NCBI RefSeq assembly: GCF_001005315.1
Contig: NZ_LBMG01000021.1
Span: forward strand, 49,752 to 113,751
Direction of reading: 5' to 3'
Length of the DNA stretch: 64,000 nucleotides
DNA from: Kordia jejudonensis
GTDB lineage: Bacteria > Bacteroidota > Bacteroidia > Flavobacteriales > Flavobacteriaceae
Of the stretch, positions 7,091 to 14,920 are shown piece after piece; positions within the stretch are counted from its first letter, which is position 1, and every line of letters starts with the position of its first letter. Position numbers and translations under genes: made by a program. Below the pieces are notes generated by a model. It saw nothing but the letters and a program-made list of their open reading frames with translations. It was not told the origin of the DNA and ran no database searches.

Positions 7091-8614
7091 ATGAGCGAAT
7101 TACCAGCATATACCTATCCTGAAATTTCAGGAACAGTAATCAATCAATTAGGAGAATTTGAAAACATTCTGAAAGGAGCCGAAAATAACGGTTTGGTCAA
7201 TAAAGTGCCTGAAAATAAATCAGAAGCTTTTGAAATGCAACACCAAAAAATTAGAATTCAAACGATTGCTACACGATTGTATTTGCTTGGTTACCTGCGG
7301 AGACAATTCAATCCGAAACGAATTCACAAAAAAATAGACAAAATCAAAAGAGCAACACTGGCGTTTCAAAAAGATGCCAACTTAACGCAAGATAGTTGGG
7401 TTGGCGATGAAACGTGGTATGCGCTGGATGAATTGGTCAGTTTTGAATCGAAATTTACACATGAAAAATGGTTTGTAGACGGACGCATAAAACCAGAAGT
7501 TACAAACGCCATGCACAGAGCGATTCAGTTGCGACTTTGGACGTTGGGTTTGTACAGTAAAAAACCAAGACCAAACTTTAAACTGTTAGCAAGAAGGAGT
7601 TTGTTTCAATTTACGTGTATTCTTCACATGTTTTTAATACGGAAAAAGAGTTTTGCAAGCGATTTTAATATCGAAACGATGGAACTTCTTTTTAACCAAG
7701 AAGGATTGGTTCATTTTATAAAAAGACGAAGCGCTGCCAATAATGGTTTTAGTTTGCAGATGCGAGTGGCTAAAAAGGAAGAAGACGAAATAGTATCGAA
7801 GAGTTTTATTGTGAATTGCGCCAAAATAGAACTTTGGTTGCTAGGATTCAAAGTACGAATTGATAAAAAACTAGATTACGATTATGAATATGGAAGCTCC
7901 ATGTGGAATGCACTTGCCGAATTTCACAGAGAGTTTGAAGGTAGAAAACCACACATTGCTGAAAAGTTAGCCAAAGAAGTATCTCCAAGACTCTTTGTGA
8001 GTATGGGAAATGCTTTAAAATCTGAAGAGGAATTCAAAGAAGATGATGCAAGCGAAGAAATTGCAGCACAACTTTTTGTGAAAAATAATGCTGTAGCAAC
8101 CAAAAATAATATTCAAGAAGCGTGGGGTTTTATCAAAGAAACAGGCATGCGCTTATGGGACGGATTGAAACGTGTTTGGCATTGGATTAAAAGAATAGGG
8201 AAGAAGGTAGTCACTTTTATACAACACAATCTGTTCAAAGGGTTTTATCGTTTTGTGTCTAAAGCTTTTAAAATTGTCACGAAAGGAATTGGTGCCATTG
8301 TAAAATCGATTGGCGTTTATATTAAAGGCGGAATGATTGCCAATGGAATGCTTTTTAAGTTTTCAAAAGATTATGATACTGCTGTACATATAGCAACTAA
8401 TATAACTGATGAAGATTCTGAAGCAGGCACACAAGCTTTGTTGAAACAAACTACAGCATTCAAACTTGGCTGTAAAATGGTTGGTTATCTATTTTACTTT
8501 TTTAAGAATTTATCATTTGGATTGCTCGGTTGGGCAAAAATTCTGTTTTCATTATTAAAAAGTTATAGAAAATTACGAGTTTTCTATCAAGAGTTTAAGT
8601 TGGTTGCAACTTAA
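7091..8614 (+). CDS. PG-binding-like repeat protein with cationic hydrophobic C-terminus
   Basis: 507 residues. The N-terminal 320 residues seem to hold three degenerate copies of a peptidoglycan-binding-domain-1-like unit: RLYLLGYL...ATLAFQKDANL...VGDETWYAL (about 55-115), then LRLWTLGLY...FQFTCI, then IELWLLGFK...WNALAEFHREF. From about 350 onward the chain is rich in Lys/Arg with Trp, Phe, Ile and Val (GLKRVWHWIKRIGKK, GAIVKSIGVYIKGG), followed by a hydrophobic region near the end. This suggests membrane association. There is no signal peptide. It shares a transcript with the 121-aa gene upstream, and its stop overlaps the convergent lipoprotein stop by 4 bases. Function unknown; the repeat assignment is inference. 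Confidence 0.7.
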   Translation: MSELPAYTYPEISGTVINQLGEFENILKGAENNGLVNKVPENKSEAFEMQHQKIRIQTIATRLYLLGYLRRQFNPKRIHKKIDKIKRATLAFQKDANLTQDSWVGDETWYALDELVSFESKFTHEKWFVDGRIKPEVTNAMHRAIQLRLWTLGLYSKKPRPNFKLLARRSLFQFTCILHMFLIRKKSFASDFNIETMELLFNQEGLVHFIKRRSAANNGFSLQMRVAKKEEDEIVSKSFIVNCAKIELWLLGFKVRIDKKLDYDYEYGSSMWNALAEFHREFEGRKPHIAEKLAKEVSPRLFVSMGNALKSEEEFKEDDASEEIAAQLFVKNNAVATKNNIQEAWGFIKETGMRLWDGLKRVWHWIKRIGKKVVTFIQHNLFKGFYRFVSKAFKIVTKGIGAIVKSIGVYIKGGMIANGMLFKFSKDYDTAVHIATNITDEDSEAGTQALLKQTTAFKLGCKMVGYLFYFFKNLSFGLLGWAKILFSLLKSYRKLRVFYQEFKLVAT

Positions 8615-9042
8615 TGATGCAATAATTTAGATGTATCTTTATATTCTTCAAAATAAAGTATAAAATCTAAATCTCTTTTGTTTAAAGGGATTGATTTGCC
8701 ATTATGATCCCAAAATTTCCATTTTTCAGGATTCATCGTATTTTCATAATAAGAGTATGAACAACCACCACGGTCGCTTACTTCAACAAGCTCTTTATCA
8801 AATATTCCTTCAGCAATTTTTACTTTTTGTGGCGTGTAAAAAGCCCAAAGTCCTACCTTATATTCATACTCTATAACTTTTGGTACAATACCGCAAAAAG
8901 TGAATTCATGTTTTTTTGACGTTCCAAATCCTTTGATGGAATCATAATTCCATTGTGGGTTTAACTCCGCTGTTTGAGTGTCTTTACAACTGATGAAGCA
9001 CAATGCTGAAATTAGAAGCAATACATAACTTTTTCTTTTCAT
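8611..9042 (-). CDS. small lipoprotein of unknown function
   Basis: About 143 residues. The start at MKRKSYVLLLISALCFISC gives a clean SPII signal with lipobox Cys at residue 19; an in-frame Met 12 codons upstream would bury it. The mature part is small and Lys/Tyr/Trp-rich, with no known domain. It begins 14 bases after the end of the 219-aa gene and may belong to one minus-strand transcript running from 11361 to 8611. Confidence 0.75.
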   Translation of the reverse strand: MKRKSYVLLLISALCFISCKDTQTAELNPQWNYDSIKGFGTSKKHEFTFCGIVPKVIEYEYKVGLWAFYTPQKVKIAEGIFDKELVEVSDRGGCSYSYYENTMNPEKWKFWDHNGKSIPLNKRDLDFILYFEEYKDTSKLLHH

Positions 9043-9056
9043 AAGGATTGTCATTT

Positions 9057-9716
9057 TTACCCAAATAATTTTTTCCAAAAACTCTTCTTTTCAGGTGTTT
9101 CGGTTGTTGCTTTTTGCTCAGGAGTTAAGGTTTTGGTTGTTGTATTGGTTTGTGCTGTCGTCGAAGTTGTCTGTGGTTTATCTACGGAAGTGGAATTCAG
9201 AAAAAACTCGCCATTATCAGACATTCCGATAGGAAATTGCGTGCGTTTTCGCCATTCGTCTTCTTGCAGAGCTTCACTAAATTCTAGTTGTATTTTTTTG
9301 TCAAAACTAGCACGCCCCATTCCAATCACTTTTTCTTCAATATTGGATGTTGATGTTTGAAAAACTGCTTTGTATTTTTCATCAAAATGCAGTAATAGAA
9401 TTTGTGTTTGATCGCCAATTTTATAAATATCCAACACTTTGTAATAGGAAGGCGCCGCAATGACATGAAAACCATACTTTTTTACATTCGGATTTACTTG
9501 TGTCATATTTTTCGCTTTGTTGGATGCAATGGCGTATCTCAAATTTGAGCAGAGTCCTTTAGCAAAACTAGAAACATCTGTAAAACCACGTTCTTGTATG
9601 ATTTGAAATTGCGTGTATTTTGCAATGTATTCAGGATTCAAAGTACAATCTCTATAGTACATAGTGAGTCCTGAAAACGTGTCGTTGTAAGCTTCTTCTA
9701 TTTTTTTGTGTTCCAT
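9057..9716 (-). CDS. hypothetical protein with Thr-rich linker and basic C-terminal tail
   Basis: 219 residues, family not recognised. The first 170 residues look globular and soluble, with no signal peptide. Residues about 180-207 are a Thr/Gln/Lys low-complexity linker (TTSTTAQTNTTTK), followed by a short tail ending KSFWKKLFG. Such amphipathic tails often contact membranes or a partner. It lies within a run of minus-strand genes with short gaps (9 and 14 bases), suggesting an envelope-related operon. Confidence 0.7.
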   Translation of the reverse strand: MEHKKIEEAYNDTFSGLTMYYRDCTLNPEYIAKYTQFQIIQERGFTDVSSFAKGLCSNLRYAIASNKAKNMTQVNPNVKKYGFHVIAAPSYYKVLDIYKIGDQTQILLLHFDEKYKAVFQTSTSNIEEKVIGMGRASFDKKIQLEFSEALQEDEWRKRTQFPIGMSDNGEFFLNSTSVDKPQTTSTTAQTNTTTKTLTPEQKATTETPEKKSFWKKLFG

Positions 9717-9725
9717 ATATTTTTA

Positions 9726-10103
9726 TTAATTAAGTTGAAGCCAAGTACTCCAAGGAATGATAAATGGTAATAAAATTACCCAAACGATAAAGAAAATTGC
9801 CATTGTTTTTGGGAACGCTTCTTTTTTCCGATAAGCGGGTAACGCCACAAATAAAAGCCATGTGCCTTTGTATATGAGTTGCACTAATAAAATAATTGAA
9901 AATGTGATAGGTTTCCAAAGTCCCAATGCTGAAATTATTGAAATGCTAAGCCACAAACAACCAACCAAGCGTATAATTTCTGTTTTAGGATATGCATTTT
10001 GAAAAATAGTGATAGCGGCTTTTTTAGGACTAAAAATTGATGCAATGGCAATTTGCCCAGCAACAATAATATTCAATATATAGATTAGATATAGTCCGAT
10101 CAT
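9726..10103 (-). CDS. small integral membrane protein (125 aa)
   Basis: Four hydrophobic stretches at about 4-24, 46-62, 68-90 and 102-120 predict a four-helix inner-membrane protein. No family recognised. It sits between the SH3-domain lipoprotein gene (19-base gap) and the 219-aa gene (9-base gap), so co-transcription is likely. Confidence 0.7.
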   Translation of the reverse strand: MIGLYLIYILNIIVAGQIAIASIFSPKKAAITIFQNAYPKTEIIRLVGCLWLSISIISALGLWKPITFSIILLVQLIYKGTWLLFVALPAYRKKEAFPKTMAIFFIVWVILLPFIIPWSTWLQLN

Positions 10104-10122
10104 ATTTTTTAGGTGTGCTTAC

Positions 10123-11361
10123 TTAACAGCCACAACTGCCAAAAATATTAATATCCGTATTTACGGATCCGTCTTTGGAAGTTAAATGAGCGGTTCCGTA
10201 ATATTGTGGTCCGCCAGCATCATCTTGTCCGTCTTTTGTGAGCGAAAATTTTAAATCGTATTGATCATTATAGTAATGTTTAAAAACGTCTCCGAGTTTG
10301 TAATTCGGATTTTCAGGTTTTTTACTTTGAAGTGTAACTTGCGTTCCGTCGATTTTTATGATGGCTTTCGCTTTTGGCGCATCTTCATAAGTTCCCACAA
10401 TTAGCAACGTGGCATAATCGTTTGGATGTGTACGAAATGAACAACTACAACCATCTCTAAATTCGTTTGGTAACTCGTTTATTGAAGAGATAATTTGCAT
10501 TGGTTTGGCAAACGCTGTTTTTTCATTTAAAGCAGTTTCTACAGTAAGCGTACTTTCCGTCCAAGTTCCATCAACCATAATTGGTTTTGCACTCAATTGC
10601 ATAAAATGTTTGCTCAGTTTTTGCGTACGCGTGTATTGTTTTTTTGTGGTATGATCTTTTACAGTTTCCGTTAATTCCATGACATTGTTTTCAATATCTT
10701 CCATGTTTACGATAAACTGAAATTTACGCTCTTTTAAAATTTGTTGTGCGCTATTTTTCAATACATATTCACGGTAATATCCGTATTCGCCAACATCAGT
10801 ATTTTTAACTTCTAGTGTTTTTCCATCTTTAAGATAAGTAGTCGTTCGTGTTTCTGCATCGCCAGCTTCTTCATTACGAACGCCAATATTTTCCCAAGTT
10901 TTTAAGTCGTAGATGCCAAAATGTGGAAAGTCGAGAAAATTATCAGTTATGATCTTATTTCCCTTAGTTTCGCCCTCTTTTTTAACGACTCCACCAAAAA
11001 CCCAACCTTCTTTGTTGTCAACAGTTTTTACTTGCAACCAATAATCTTCATAAGCGACTCCGCGTACTACGATAACCTCTTTTTTAGTAGATTTTTTCCC
11101 AGTAAAGGTTAACGCATCTGTACTTGTATATGTGCCAATTACGTTTCCTTTTGTTTCGGATGTATCACGAATATTCACGTTGTCAACCCATGCGTAATAT
11201 GTAGTGTCATTTTCAGGATTTTCTTTTACTATTTCAGTTTCAGTTGTTGTTTCAGTGTTAGTTTTCGGAGTTTCGTTACTTTTTTTATCATTGCCACAAG
11301 AAATACATAGAAAGGTAAAACACAGAAGACTAAATTTAAGGGAATTCGTAAAAGGCTTCAT
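10123..11361 (-). CDS. lipoprotein with bacterial SH3 domain
   Basis: 412 residues. SPII signal MKPFTNSLKFSLLCFTFLCISC with Cys at 22, followed by an Asn/Thr/Glu-rich linker. An SH3b-type domain spans about 52-125: WVDNVNIRDTSETKGNVIG, then a long loop, then WLQVKTVDNKEGWVFGG. The remaining 280 residues have no recognised domain but are beta-rich, and the protein ends in a short Gly-Ser-Cys-Gly-Cys motif. SH3b domains commonly bind cell-wall peptides. The protein is probably anchored to an envelope membrane. First gene of the minus-strand run 11361-8611. Confidence 0.75.
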   Translation of the reverse strand: MKPFTNSLKFSLLCFTFLCISCGNDKKSNETPKTNTETTTETEIVKENPENDTTYYAWVDNVNIRDTSETKGNVIGTYTSTDALTFTGKKSTKKEVIVVRGVAYEDYWLQVKTVDNKEGWVFGGVVKKEGETKGNKIITDNFLDFPHFGIYDLKTWENIGVRNEEAGDAETRTTTYLKDGKTLEVKNTDVGEYGYYREYVLKNSAQQILKERKFQFIVNMEDIENNVMELTETVKDHTTKKQYTRTQKLSKHFMQLSAKPIMVDGTWTESTLTVETALNEKTAFAKPMQIISSINELPNEFRDGCSCSFRTHPNDYATLLIVGTYEDAPKAKAIIKIDGTQVTLQSKKPENPNYKLGDVFKHYYNDQYDLKFSLTKDGQDDAGGPQYYGTAHLTSKDGSVNTDINIFGSCGC

Positions 11362-11443
11362 TTAATTATTGATTGGTTAGAATTTGTTTCAATTTAAAGA
11401 ATAAATAAGTCGTGTAAAAACTTCCGAAAGAAATTTTAACGGA

Positions 11444-11611
11444 TTAGTTTTTATGTCGCGTTTGTCTAGAAATTAGCATCTTACGTTTTTTCTCTAAATA
11501 CTCTTTTTCAAGCGAATTTGTTACGGTTTGTAAAGCTAATTCTATATTGAGAATTGCTTTTTTACTATTTTTTGAGGTCTTATAAAAGTATGAAAGTTTT
11601 GTGCAATTTCT
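11444..11611 (-). pseudogene. possible remnant of a small coding gene
   Basis: Downstream of the gene ending at 11630, on the same strand, 55 sense codons run without a stop to TAA. The translation looks protein-like, with an amphipathic charged C-terminal half (LQTVTNSLEKEYLEKKRKM) rather than the Phe/Leu-rich noise typical of AT-rich spacers. There is no ATG near its beginning. The upstream bases give coding-like pieces in other frames (QFEEIAQNFHTFI; KRVANLKKLHKTF), as expected for a frameshifted or decaying gene. It may instead be a real small gene with an unusual start. Confidence 0.3.
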
Positions 11612-11629
11612 TCAAATTGGCAACTCGTT

Positions 11630-12346
11630 TTATGGCAAAGGTTGAATGTCAGTTGGTACTTTATCAATGTGAATTTCAAAATGTAAGGATTGATTCTCTT
11701 TAATTCCTTTTGTAATATCAGAAATTTTCAAGTTGAGCGTGTCAATAGAACCTTTTGTATTCCGTTTGATGTAGCCGTGATTGTCATTAATTAACTCATA
11801 AATGTCTAATTGTAAACCACTGTAATAGTTATATTTTGCCAAATTGTTTTTAATGTTGTCTTTCGTTGCAAATACATTGGGTAAAATTCCAAACAGCGTA
11901 GAACAAAAGAAAACGCCAATAAAAGTAGCTTTTAGGTAATAGTTTTTTGTATTATCCCAACCACCTTTTAAGACTAAAAAACCTAAAATTCCAGAGAGTA
12001 CAGAAAACACCGTAAAGAATCCTGAAAAAGTATAATTGTAGGCGCTATACGTTTTAAAAATATATAAATACGATTCTTTAATATCCGCAATCATACGAAA
12101 CTGTTCTTTCAGTTGTGTCACTTCACGAATGTCCGAAGTTGCAGCATTTAGTGCTTTTTGAATGGTAATATCTCGCTTTTCAAAAATAGAAACCATTGTT
12201 TCCGCAGTTTCATAATACAAACGAATAGTAACGATAAAAGCAATACTCACAATGAGTGTAACGATGAGAACGTAGCCAATTTTTAAATAATTTTCTCTAA
12301 AAACGGTTTTAAAGCCTTTCGATTCTTTTGGTGGGTCATTTTCCAT
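11630..12346 (-). CDS. integral membrane protein of unknown function (238 aa)
   Basis: Basic cytoplasmic N-terminus (MENDPPKESKGFKTVFREN), then hydrophobic helices at about 22-46, 98-121, 123-138 and 142-160. A periplasmic loop of 50 residues lies between helices 1 and 2, and a soluble C-terminal tail of 75 residues follows. No family recognised. It is a single gene, with about 270 bases to the next gene downstream and a divergent gene upstream. Confidence 0.72.
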   Translation of the reverse strand: MENDPPKESKGFKTVFRENYLKIGYVLIVTLIVSIAFIVTIRLYYETAETMVSIFEKRDITIQKALNAATSDIREVTQLKEQFRMIADIKESYLYIFKTYSAYNYTFSGFFTVFSVLSGILGFLVLKGGWDNTKNYYLKATFIGVFFCSTLFGILPNVFATKDNIKNNLAKYNYYSGLQLDIYELINDNHGYIKRNTKGSIDTLNLKISDITKGIKENQSLHFEIHIDKVPTDIQPLP

Positions 12347-12475
12347 AATATATACATTTAATTTTTTGGGCTATTCAATTGTATACAGGAGGATTTTAAT
12401 ATAAAAAGATTAGAGATTTCTAAAATAGAAAACTTCATGGGAAAAATCTAATGAATTGTTAAAATCATGAAGAAA

Positions 12476-12512
12476 TTGTCCGATTTTTTGCTCCATGAAA
12501 GATTTCGGATAT
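12476..12512 (+). promoter_or_regulatory. 37-bp imperfect dyad element, copy A
   Basis: TTGTCCGATTTTTT at one end and AGATTTCGGATAT at the other, with exactly the same length and spacing as copies at 29527, 30843 and 31044. The arms are an imperfect inverted repeat. It ends 55 bases before the start codon at 12568. Confidence 0.55.
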
Positions 12513-12567
12513 TAAAATTCTCAAGATGCAATAAACTTGTTTCATATTAATTTTTAAATGATTTCTT

Positions 12568-13302
12568 ATGACGTTATTTGCTAGATTCTTGATTGTATGT
12601 GCATTTTTAAATGTATTTCCTTTAATCGTATTTTCTCAAAATGATACAATTTCAAAAACAAAAAGTAACAAACTCTATTTTGCGACACACATTTTTTTAG
12701 GACAAGGTTTTACCAATGGTTATAAACCAGAAGGTGCTTTGAGTGTAAACATTCAATTTCAAGGAGAAGAACGCTTTGGATTTGGATTCGATATGACATT
12801 GATAAGTCCTGAAAGTAAAGGATTTACCGATAATCCTCCAGCAAATTTAATTTCTAATTATTCAGAAGGCGCTAGCGAGCCTTTTTCGACTGTTAATCAA
12901 AATGGAGCACCATATGCTGATCGTTTTCGAGCGTATAGTTTATATATATCTAAAGGCTTTAAGCCAAGAGATCGAGTAGTGATAGATTTTCAAGCAGGTT
13001 TTTCGTTGTATCAAATGAAACGAAGTTCATATACGTATAGATATTTTCCCAGAATTAATGTTACCCCTAATTTTTTTGGGACTAGTGGTGGCAATGCACC
13101 ATATGTACTAGTAAATGAAATAGAAGGTTCTGAAACATTTAGAGTAGGCGCCTATTTTAGAATCAATAGCATTGTCCGATTTCGAAAAAGAACCGTATTA
13201 TCGTTATCTCCTTTTGCACATTTGAATGGAGAACAATCTTTTTACGGAATACAATTAGGAGTTGCTTTTGGAAGAAAATACAAGTCAAATATCCTAAAAT
13301 AA
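12568..13302 (+). CDS. secreted or outer-membrane beta-barrel-like protein
   Basis: 244 residues. The N-terminal signal peptide spans about 1-24 (MTLFARFLIVCAFLNVFPLIVFSQ). The mature part has alternating polar and aromatic strands (FGFGFDMTLIS, VVIDFQAGFSLY, FRVGAYFRINSIV, FYGIQLGVAFG) and ends near an aromatic/Gly strand. This pattern fits a small outer-membrane barrel, though no named family is recognised. It is monocistronic, preceded by copy A of the 37-bp dyad, and convergent with the gene at 13313. Confidence 0.72.
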   Translation: MTLFARFLIVCAFLNVFPLIVFSQNDTISKTKSNKLYFATHIFLGQGFTNGYKPEGALSVNIQFQGEERFGFGFDMTLISPESKGFTDNPPANLISNYSEGASEPFSTVNQNGAPYADRFRAYSLYISKGFKPRDRVVIDFQAGFSLYQMKRSSYTYRYFPRINVTPNFFGTSGGNAPYVLVNEIEGSETFRVGAYFRINSIVRFRKRTVLSLSPFAHLNGEQSFYGIQLGVAFGRKYKSNILK

Positions 13303-13312
13303 TGATTACATA

Positions 13313-13906
13313 TTAACAAGAATGTTTTTTTCTCGGACCTGCATTTGGAAAAAATTGAGGTAAAAATGATTCGCTATCGTCATCAAAACGATCTTTATAT
13401 CTGCATAAAATATCTTCAATAGCATTGCAATGTAAATCAGTTTGTTGAAATGCTTCTGGAAGTTCTTCCTTATAAATAAACTTTCGGTTGGGGAGTTTTC
13501 CTAAAATCTTTTCTGCGCCAACTTTTACGCCAGCGTGTAAATATATTTTGTTAGGAAAGATATCTAAATAAGCACCAATTCGTTCGGCAGTATCATATAA
13601 TGCAAGTGTTCCAATACCACTCGTTTTATAACGTGTTACCTTTTCAAGCAATTCTTCAAAAGAAGTCGCTTGTTCCAAATCTGAAGCGTGATCCGTAAGA
13701 TGAACTGCAAATTTTTCTAAAAGTATTGGCTTCAATCGGTATTGATGTGGATTCTTTTTTCCTTCATGATTTCTTGCCGTTGCCGCAACAAATATTGCTT
13801 CTTCAATAGAATTTTGCGCCGCGCAATGTGAAATCCAAGTGTCAGGATTCAATGCGATATCAGTTTTATAATGATGGATAATTTCCTCAAACCTTTTATC
13901 TGTCAT
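13313..13906 (-). CDS. hypothetical protein, possible helix-hairpin-helix fold
   Basis: 197 residues, soluble. The central segment (about 85-125: YKTSGIGTLALYDTAERIGAYL) has the K-x-G-I-G turn of a helix-hairpin-helix DNA-binding motif, followed by a conserved-looking YLHAGVKVGAEKILG. No catalytic motif is recognised and I cannot name the family. It starts 9 bases after the SGNH hydrolase gene ends on the same strand, so they may be co-transcribed. Confidence 0.65.
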   Translation of the reverse strand: MTDKRFEEIIHHYKTDIALNPDTWISHCAAQNSIEEAIFVAATARNHEGKKNPHQYRLKPILLEKFAVHLTDHASDLEQATSFEELLEKVTRYKTSGIGTLALYDTAERIGAYLDIFPNKIYLHAGVKVGAEKILGKLPNRKFIYKEELPEAFQQTDLHCNAIEDILCRYKDRFDDDSESFLPQFFPNAGPRKKHSC

Positions 13907-13915
13907 AGTACTAAA

Positions 13916-14689
13916 TTAAATAATCTTTTTCGTTTTTATATACTCTGCCACATCTCGCGCCCAAACTTGATATGCCAATTCAGAAGGATGCACGCCATCA
14001 CTAAAAAAATCTGCGGGAGTTGCATCTAAATTCATACGATCGATAAAATCGTCATACGTAATCGTTCGGGAATAATAATGTACGTTTTCACATCCTTGAA
14101 CAACTTTTTCAAGTTCTTTGCCAAGCAATTGGACTAAGTTTCCAATGACAAACCGGATGGCACCTGTAAATGCTGGAAACTCTTTAATTGGTGGCATATT
14201 GATAAAAACAATCGGCGTTTCTGGATAGGAAATACGAATTTTAGCAATCAATTTTCGAATGGCAATATTCCATTTTTTGGGCGAATGCAATTTAAAACTG
14301 TCATTGCCGCCAAGTCCAATAACAATTAAATCTACAGGTTTCTCCGTGATGCGTTCTACAATTTTATCATGAACGCGTTCGGCTGTATAGCCACTTTTTG
14401 CATACACTTTCCAAGAAATCGATTTTTCCAATTGTGTTGCCAATTCGTTTGCCAATGTTCCCGTAAATGCTTTTTCATGTGTGGTTGCGCCAACGCCAGC
14501 AATCGTACTTTCGCCAATAGTAATCAATTGAAATGATTCTTTTCCCGCATTTTTTGTGCTTCCTTCGATTCCTGTCGCTTCTGGCAATTGCGGAATGGTT
14601 TTCCGAATCTTTTTCCCCTGCACATATAGAAGTGGCAACAACGGAACGGAAACTATCGCGCCAAGCACATATTTAATATTCATAATCAT
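13916..14689 (-). CDS. SGNH/GDSL hydrolase family protein
   Basis: 257 residues. N-terminal hydrophobic segment (about 3-22) serving as signal anchor or signal peptide. The SGNH blocks are present: GESTIAGVG (catalytic Ser in a GES rather than GDS context), GLGGNDSF (block III Gly-Asn), and SDGVHPSELAY carrying the catalytic Asp and His. The enzyme is therefore an esterase or lipase of unknown substrate, probably facing the periplasm. It lies head to head with the photolyase operon, with an 87-base intergenic region holding a dyad. Confidence 0.85.
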   Translation of the reverse strand: MIMNIKYVLGAIVSVPLLPLLYVQGKKIRKTIPQLPEATGIEGSTKNAGKESFQLITIGESTIAGVGATTHEKAFTGTLANELATQLEKSISWKVYAKSGYTAERVHDKIVERITEKPVDLIVIGLGGNDSFKLHSPKKWNIAIRKLIAKIRISYPETPIVFINMPPIKEFPAFTGAIRFVIGNLVQLLGKELEKVVQGCENVHYYSRTITYDDFIDRMNLDATPADFFSDGVHPSELAYQVWARDVAEYIKTKKII

Positions 14690-14732
14690 TTCAAATTAGC
14701 ACTTAAAGATACAATTTTGAAGCGTACAAAAT

Positions 14733-14772
14733 AATTTTGTTTAATAGTTTTGTATATTTGTTAAACAAAATT
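14733..14772 (+). promoter_or_regulatory. promoter with 12-bp dyad upstream of the photolyase operon
   Basis: AATTTTGTTTAA (14733-14744) and TTAAACAAAATT (14761-14772) are a perfect 12-bp inverted repeat. They flank TATATTTG at 14753-14760, an exact match to the Bacteroidota TAnnTTTG -7 box. The repeat ends 4 bases before the DUF2256 start codon. A regulator bound here would straddle the promoter. A MerR-type light sensor (LitR/CarH) is one possible reader, by analogy only. Confidence 0.55.
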
Positions 14773-14776
14773 AAAT

Positions 14777-14920
14777 ATGAAGAAAACACACCTTCCTACA
14801 AAAGTCTGTAAAGTTTGCGAGCGACCTTTTACTTGGCGTAAAAAGTGGGAACGTGTTTGGGACGAAGTTCAGTACTGTAGTGAACGTTGTCGGAGAAATA
14901 AAAATAGAAAAAATGACTAA
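14777..14920 (+). CDS. DUF2256 zinc-ribbon-like small protein (47 aa)
   Basis: Small Lys/Arg-rich protein with CKVC near residue 11 and CSERC near 36, a likely zinc-binding four-Cys arrangement. The Trp-rich middle ([14 protein letters not shown]) is characteristic of DUF2256. Family members are commonly found beside cryptochrome/photolyase genes, as here. The stop overlaps the start of the Cry-DASH gene by 8 bases (ATGACTAA), so translation is probably coupled. Confidence 0.88.
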   Translation: MKKTHLPTKVCKVCERPFTWRKKWERVWDEVQYCSERCRRNKNRKND

